NCBI GenBank assembly: GCA_016617855.1
Contig: JAECUM010003702.1
Coordinates: 19,534 to 83,533, forward strand
DNA length: 64,000 bases
Direction of reading: 5' to 3'
DNA from: Megalonaias nervosa
Lineage: Eukaryota; Mollusca; Bivalvia; Unionida; Unionidae
The translations under genes and the position numbers were made by a program. Below, in pieces: positions 59,251-64,000 of this stretch. The notes beneath the pieces are model-generated. The model was not told where the DNA came from, ran no database searches, and worked only from the letters and a program-made list of their open reading frames with translations. How positions within the stretch are numbered: position 1 is the first letter of the stretch; every line of letters begins with the position of its first letter.

Positions 59251-59572
59251 TGTTGTGTTCAGATGTAAGTTGAGAAGAATTATTTATTTTGATTATTCAT
59301 TGACTTTTTGGACATAAACACTACTTTGGGGTTATTGAGGACTCATTCAAAGACATTCTGGATTATACCGTTGTGATACATCAAGTCATTCAAGACTATT
59401 GGAATTCATTGGAACATTCTATACTTTTGGACTTGTGATAGAACATTTAGGATTTTTAAAATTTAATTCACAAACTTTAAGTGTCCTTTGAATTTTCACT
59501 TTCTGTTCCTGAGAAATGAATTATTTGTTTAAATTTACTTGAAATGTTGGTTTCAGTTCCTTTCTGTTACAT
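59251..59572 (+). mobile_element. Solo-LTR-like repeat
   Basis: Runs from TGTTGTGTTCAG to CTTTCTGTTACA (TG...CA). Its last 80 bp resemble the right end of the Gypsy LTR at 10,346: GAATTATTTGTTTAAATTTA, then CTTTCTGTTACA. No clear target duplication. Confidence 0.55.
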
Positions 59573-60019
59573 ATTTTAAGATCATAGTCATAACAATTCT
59601 GTGAAATATCCTTAAAGGGAAATGAAAAGTCTTAGATGGCTGGGTTAAATGAAAGAAAAAATTATCACCTTTTTTTTTAATTCTAACAAAAATGAGAGAT
59701 ATGATGACAAAGCAGATTCTCATGCCTTCATATACCTATGTCATAATTTTGTACTTTTTGACCCCTGTGAACTGGATCCAATACATCCCTGTTTAAATAA
59801 GAATTTATCGGTGACATTTCAGAAGCAATCAGGCAAGTTTCATTTTCCTATCATGTAGTGTACATTTTGGAAATAGTATTTTTCACCTTCGTATGGTAGT
59901 TTGGTGCTTATTTGAGACTTCAGTACTAATAAATAAGGTTTTATGGAAGAATTACATAATAATTATCCAAATGTAAATAATAGAATAATATTTATTTTGT
60001 CATTATTGTTCCACTTTGT

Positions 60020-60450
60020 GGCTTTTGGAGCACCATTGAAAGTGGGCAAGGCTCTGGGTATAGTTGTTTGCCCTACAGTTCTAACAATGTAGGGCAAATT
60101 AGTATTCATTTACATGTCTTGCACCATCTTAGATTAACATTTACTTTTGATCACTGTTAGTAAAACTATGCGCTCTCTAAAGAAGACAGCCAATGAAAAT
60201 GATTGCTTTTGTGTGTTCTGGAAATGTCCTTGAAGTAGTGCAAAGTACACTAATGTTGCCTGTCCTTGTAATACAGAAATTAAGTTTTACATTGTTTGCA
60301 CTACTGTTGACAGATAGTTCACTTGTAAAAATTTTTAATCGCAAAAAGCTAAAAAAGTTATTGGATCTTTTTTTATAATTTACCTCAGAAGTTCAAGAAG
60401 TGAAAAATAGCACTGAACAGCAAGCAGTCTTCTATGAGATGCAAATGGGA
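60020..60450. repeat. Duplicated intronic block, copy 2
   Basis: Second copy of the block at 58,420-58,870, offset about 1,590 bp. The LTR at 59,251 lies between the copies. Confidence 0.8.
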
Positions 60451-60504
60451 AGTAAGGCAAACTAAAATCAACCTCATTGTTCAGATATCCAATAAAGAAG
60501 ATGT

Positions 60505-60785
60505 TTATGTGTGTGTGTTTTGGATTTTTATTGTAGCTTTAACAATTTTTCAGTCATATTGCTATGATGTCTGCAGTGTGACAGTTTATAGTGATGTCCA
60601 GCACTGAGGCATCATGCTGCAGACATGTAGCATGATGTCCCATGCAGTCACATTGTCCTGACACCAGGCTGACCAGTCCTGTCACTAACCTCTTAATGCT
60701 GAGTGCCAAACGAGGCAGCTACTAGTACCATTTTTATAAGTCTTTGGTGTGACACAGCCAGGGTTCAAACTCGCAGCTGTAGGTT
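60505..60785 (-). mobile_element. tRNA-derived SINE, copy 2, head truncated
   Basis: Minus-strand body almost collinear with copies 1 and 3. The tRNA-like head is lost after the B-box remnant CAGGGTTCAAACTC near 60,760, so it is truncated at that end. The (CA)n tail is at the left end. Confidence 0.85.
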
Positions 60786-61396
60786 TCTTAAATTATCCTA
60801 TGATATAAAGGCCTAGGAAAATATGTTTGGGAAAATGAGCTTCATGAATCCTGCTTGAAGGTTGCATGGAAACTCTAGAGAACAATTGAAAAACACTTTG
60901 GTCCTTTTCAAATTACATTACTTACAGATTGTTGTGAGAGAACCAGTCTTTTGTTCGACAGAGAAGAGCTACCAGGTTATTGTGCTATGTCTTTATTTGT
61001 ATGCCACTTGATGTAGGAGAGCTTCCAATTAGCTTATATGTTTTATTATGATTGGGTGGGTGTATGTATGTATGAGAGGTCCCAGATTTCATGAGAAAAT
61101 GAAAAAATTGCCAATATATCATTGTCCATGGTAATGGGCGATTGAGACCTGGTAGTTTCCGCATTGCCTGTCATTTTCCCCAGATATGGAGAGAAAACAG
61201 AGTTGATTGCCTTTTCTTGAGTTGACATTGCCCTTGTTTTGATACTGAATGCTTTCATATTCTGAGTTCACTCGCAGTTTGTTTTCTTTTCTGTCTGTTC
61301 AAGTGGTATTATAAAGCAATTTGAATGTATTATTTTTTATGCTTTTTGATAATGGCAACATAATGATAATTAATGTCTGCAATTAGACATGTTTTT

Positions 61397-61720
61397 ACCG
61401 CGCTGGTGGCCTAGTGGTTAAAGTGTTCACCTTGGATGTGGGAGGTTGCAAGTTTGAACCCTGGCTGAGTCATACCAAAGACTTATAAAAATGGTATTAG
61501 CAGCTGCCTTGCTTGGCACACAGCATTAAGAGGTTAGTGTTAGGACTGGTTGACCTGGTGTCAGGATAATGTGACTGGGTGGGACATCATGCTACATGTC
61601 TGCGGCATGATACCCCAATGGTAGACATCACTATAAACTGCCACACTGCAGACATGACTGAATTTTTTTTAAAAACTCCGTTAAAAATACTAATCACACA
61701 AACACTCTCACATACATATG
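61397..61720 (+). mobile_element. tRNA-derived SINE, copy 3, complete
   Basis: Head ACCGCGCTGGTGGCCTAGTGG contains an A box. AAGTTTGAACCCTGG (about 61,450-61,464) is a B box. The body includes GACTTATAAAAATGGTATTA and GACATCATGCTACATGTCTG, and the tail is CA-rich. It is the best-preserved of the three copies and defines the family's layout. Confidence 0.88.
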
Positions 61721-62220
61721 TTTCAGTCTTAGATCCCTGCTAAAAGAAAACTTCATGCATACAGCTTGAAGATGTGAGTTTAATTTGATCTGTAACTAAC
61801 TTATTAAAGAGCAGGTTATTACTTTTTGAAGGTTTATAGGCTAATTATTACAAAAGGTACTCAAACTTATTGCATATTTCATCCTGTGAATGTTGGAAGA
61901 GAGAACTTATACTACGATATCCATAATCCATTTTTTAAAAGGTAGCCCAATTTTTATGTTAGGGTTTCCTTGCAAAAACAAAGTCATACAACAATTATGC
62001 CAAATCAAACTTTGAAAAATATAATATTTTCATAAAGTTTAATAAACATTTCTTGTGTTTTTCCCTCATATGTTTAGCAAAATAGCTGTTTTAATTATTT
62101 CAAGTTTTGACCAGAGCATTTACTTTTATTTTCCAACCATTTTGCCCATTTCTTGCATTTGGACTGCAGTGGAAACAAAAAGCAATGTTACTTTTATATG
62201 CTTTCATTTATTTTTGTCAG

Positions 62221-62430
62221 GTGCAGATGTAAAGAAATGGAGAGTAGGAGCAGAAGCTGGAGATGAAGAAAGCCAACTGTTATTAGGGAGACATTATCTG
62301 TCATTGGCTGATTCTGATATCAGCAGAGAAGAAAATGCAAAAGCGGCCATTGATTGGTTGATTCGTTCTTCAAAGCAGGGAAATGAAGGTGCCACAGAAC
62401 AACTGAAGAAGTGCATAGAAACCAAGACAG
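62221..62430 (+). CDS. WFS1: Wolframin exon encoding the Sel1-like region
   Basis: Wolframin is an ER membrane glycoprotein involved in calcium and ER-stress control. The 210-nt exon is bounded by TTTTTGTCAG/GT at the left and GACAG/GTTAGA at the right, both canonical, and is phase 1-1. It encodes AGDEESQLLLGRHYLSLA, then AAIDWLIRSSKQGNEGA and LKKCIETKTG. This matches the cytosolic Sel1-like segment of animal wolframins, where an alpha-helical repeat with GKHYLQLA- and AVDWLVLAAKQG-type blocks precedes the membrane domain. Later exons, including the large membrane-domain exon, must lie beyond the right edge. Another Sel1-repeat protein is possible but fits less well. Confidence 0.75.
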
Positions 62431-62639
62431 GTTAGAATTTCAGCTGTAATCCAGAAACAGAGTGTAAGAATTTAGAAGATAAAAAAGAAATTAAAAAATT
62501 ACACCAGGTCTAGTCTACCTGCTCAGTAGATTTAAACAATTCTACTAGATTTAAACAATTCTACAAGCAGCAATTTACAGTTATGTGTATGTAGTGGCAT
62601 CTTGTATGTCTTATCAACTGTTAAAAAACAGCTGTTTAA

Positions 62640-63020
62640 GAGAAAGGTGATTATAAGATACCTCACTTTGTCAGGTGAAATACGTAAGCAGCTCAGTGAC
62701 CAGAAAACCAATGTGCTGTTCAAGTTAGGAGAGCTTATTGATTTTGGTGTCAAAAGGTCAGAGGTCAAGGTCAGTGGTTGAAAATGAAAATGTACACAGA
62801 AAATTCAGTTCTTGATGCTGTATTTTCACCCGAGTTTGTGGATGGCTTACACTTATTGTAAGAAGGATACCTTGAGATTGCGGCTTAAAGGTCAGAGATC
62901 AGGGTCATGGTAAATCTAATTAAATTTTGGTTTCTGCACAGTAAGTTTAGTTCAGAGGTCAAGGTCATTGAGACATACGAATCTCCCGAGTCTTTCATGT
63001 CATACTAGTGACAGCATAGA
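62640..63020. repeat. AAGGTCA-containing dispersed repeat
   Basis: Degenerate units with GGTCAGAGGTCAAGGTCA and GTTTGTGGATGGCTTACACT, related to those at 2,690-3,190. Lies in the intron after the Sel1 exon. Confidence 0.65.
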
Positions 63021-63914
63021 GGATTATTAAAAATAGGACAGATGTAAAATATTTTGTTCACAGTACTCGTAAGCCACTGTATTGTAAATATTACTGAAAT
63101 GTAATGCTTAAGCTAGGTAGAAACTGTTTTGCATTTTTTTCGGGTATGTTTACAAAAATTTATGATACATGATATAGTTGTCTCCAGATTCACCCACATC
63201 ATAACTTGAAGTATGTTAGACATTAATTCTCCATTGACACTGTGATTTAGCACATAGCATAAATTAGGTCTCACTGTTCACATTTTAATGCACTTAAACA
63301 TTGATGAATGGATGTATGTATGTTTGATGACCATTGATGAATGGATGTATGTATATTTGATGACCATAGGTAAAATGGGCAAATAGAGGCAGACAAATTT
63401 ATATATAAACTGTCTGATAAATAATGAAAAGTAGACGACAATAACCTAGTTTTGGTGTACGACACATGTTCATTCTTTGATGCTCCCACAATGTGGCAGC
63501 AAGAGGAAATTTTTTAAAAATATTGGCACACCAAAAGTTTCATGCAACTTGAAGAGTGGATTTAGTTTTTGCATTTTAGTGTTTTCACCACAGTATATTG
63601 TTCTGTTTTGTTGCAATCTACCCAAGAGTGGGGCCCCAGGTGGACCCAAAACGACAACTGTTTGGGAATGGTTGAGTCACAAAGATGAAGAAAATTACTA
63701 TTTTTTTTATTCTCTCTTGGTTGAGTATTTGAAAAAATGGTCCTCTCCACCTCTTAGGTAAATTGAATGGGGATAACTATTGTGCAACATCAGCAATTAC
63801 CAACAGAGCAGCGCTTTTATCAATTGTCATTCATATACAATAGTGTATGCAATAATATGACAAGCAGCTGTATGCAGTGTATCGACAATACTAGTTAGGT
63901 TATGCCACAAAAGC
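63021..63914. other. Intronic gene-free stretch
   Basis: A 33-bp unit (TTGATGAATGGATGTATGTA...) repeats twice near 63,300-63,366. The open frames at 63,477-63,761 show no domain or splice support. Confidence 0.5.
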
Positions 63915-64000
63915 CAACTAGGATGACAGATAGCATGGATGGTGGAATGCCCACCCTATGTGTAGGTCTCAGGTTTGAGGCCCAATGTTGGATTGCATAG
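63915..64000 (+). mobile_element. tRNA-like SINE head, cut by the window edge
   Basis: GATAGCATGGATGGTGGAATGC resembles an A-box region and GTCTCAGGTTTGAGGCCC a B box. It is incomplete at the right edge. Confidence 0.5.

Noticed and set aside
63477..63761. 94-codon plus frame near the right edge
   Set aside because: Downstream of the WFS1 exon, but with no wolframin similarity or convincing acceptor. Treated as intronic.

Overview
The window looks like AT-rich nuclear DNA of an invertebrate, most likely a mollusc. Host coding sequence is confined to short exons with canonical splice sites. Microsatellites, minisatellites, tRNA-derived SINEs, LTR remnants, MITEs and LINE fragments are dense. 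The taxon is inferred from repeat style and the animal gene at the right end, not proven.

The main feature is one 16.6-kb element at 11,518-28,088. It has 253-bp terminal inverted repeats (TIRs) and lies between two copies of GTTGTGT, which read as a 6-7 bp target-site duplication. Its genes are those of a Polinton/Maverick (adintovirus-like) element. Left part: A32/FtsK-type packaging ATPase (-), DUF5679 zinc-ribbon plus phospholipase A2 protein (+), RVE integrase (+), then a family-B DNA polymerase (-) that appears joined to an SF1 (PIF1-like) helicase with a C-terminal HNH domain. Middle: a small zinc-ribbon ORF, a free-standing HNH/NUMOD endonuclease, host repeats that inserted later, and an array of about 25 copies of a near-palindromic 11-13-mer next to an unknown small ORF. 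Right part, all on the minus strand: penton-like minor capsid protein, membrane protein, phage-tail-fibre-like protein, core protein joined to an adenain-type protease, a short ORF, a jelly-roll major capsid candidate, a small pX-like protein and a coiled-coil protein. Together these would replicate, integrate and package a virus-like genome. Nearly every gene carries stops or frameshifts, so this copy is a fossil unless the breaks are assembly errors. The TIRs remain about 98% identical by hand alignment.

Left of the element are a pogo/Tigger-like MITE (141-609), a minisatellite (about 5,990-6,632), a SINE, and a decayed Ty3/Gypsy pol with its 3' LTR (8,312-10,346). Right of it, 28-47 kb has no recognisable gene. 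It holds a degenerate repeat field, an ancient triplicated segment (34.9-39.7 kb), a MITE, and a 13 x 40-bp tandem array (44,511-45,030). At 47.4-49 kb a LINE is split by an LTR insertion.

The one host gene I can support is wolframin (WFS1), plus strand. A probable first coding exon lies at 54,512-54,569, directly behind two GTCACGTGAC (CLEAR/E-box) palindromes. A Sel1-like exon lies at 62,221-62,430, with matching intron phase. The gene continues past the right edge. Its 7.65-kb first intron holds a 40-bp-arm foldback, a 1-kb TIR element, a solo LTR, a duplicated 500-bp block and SINEs.
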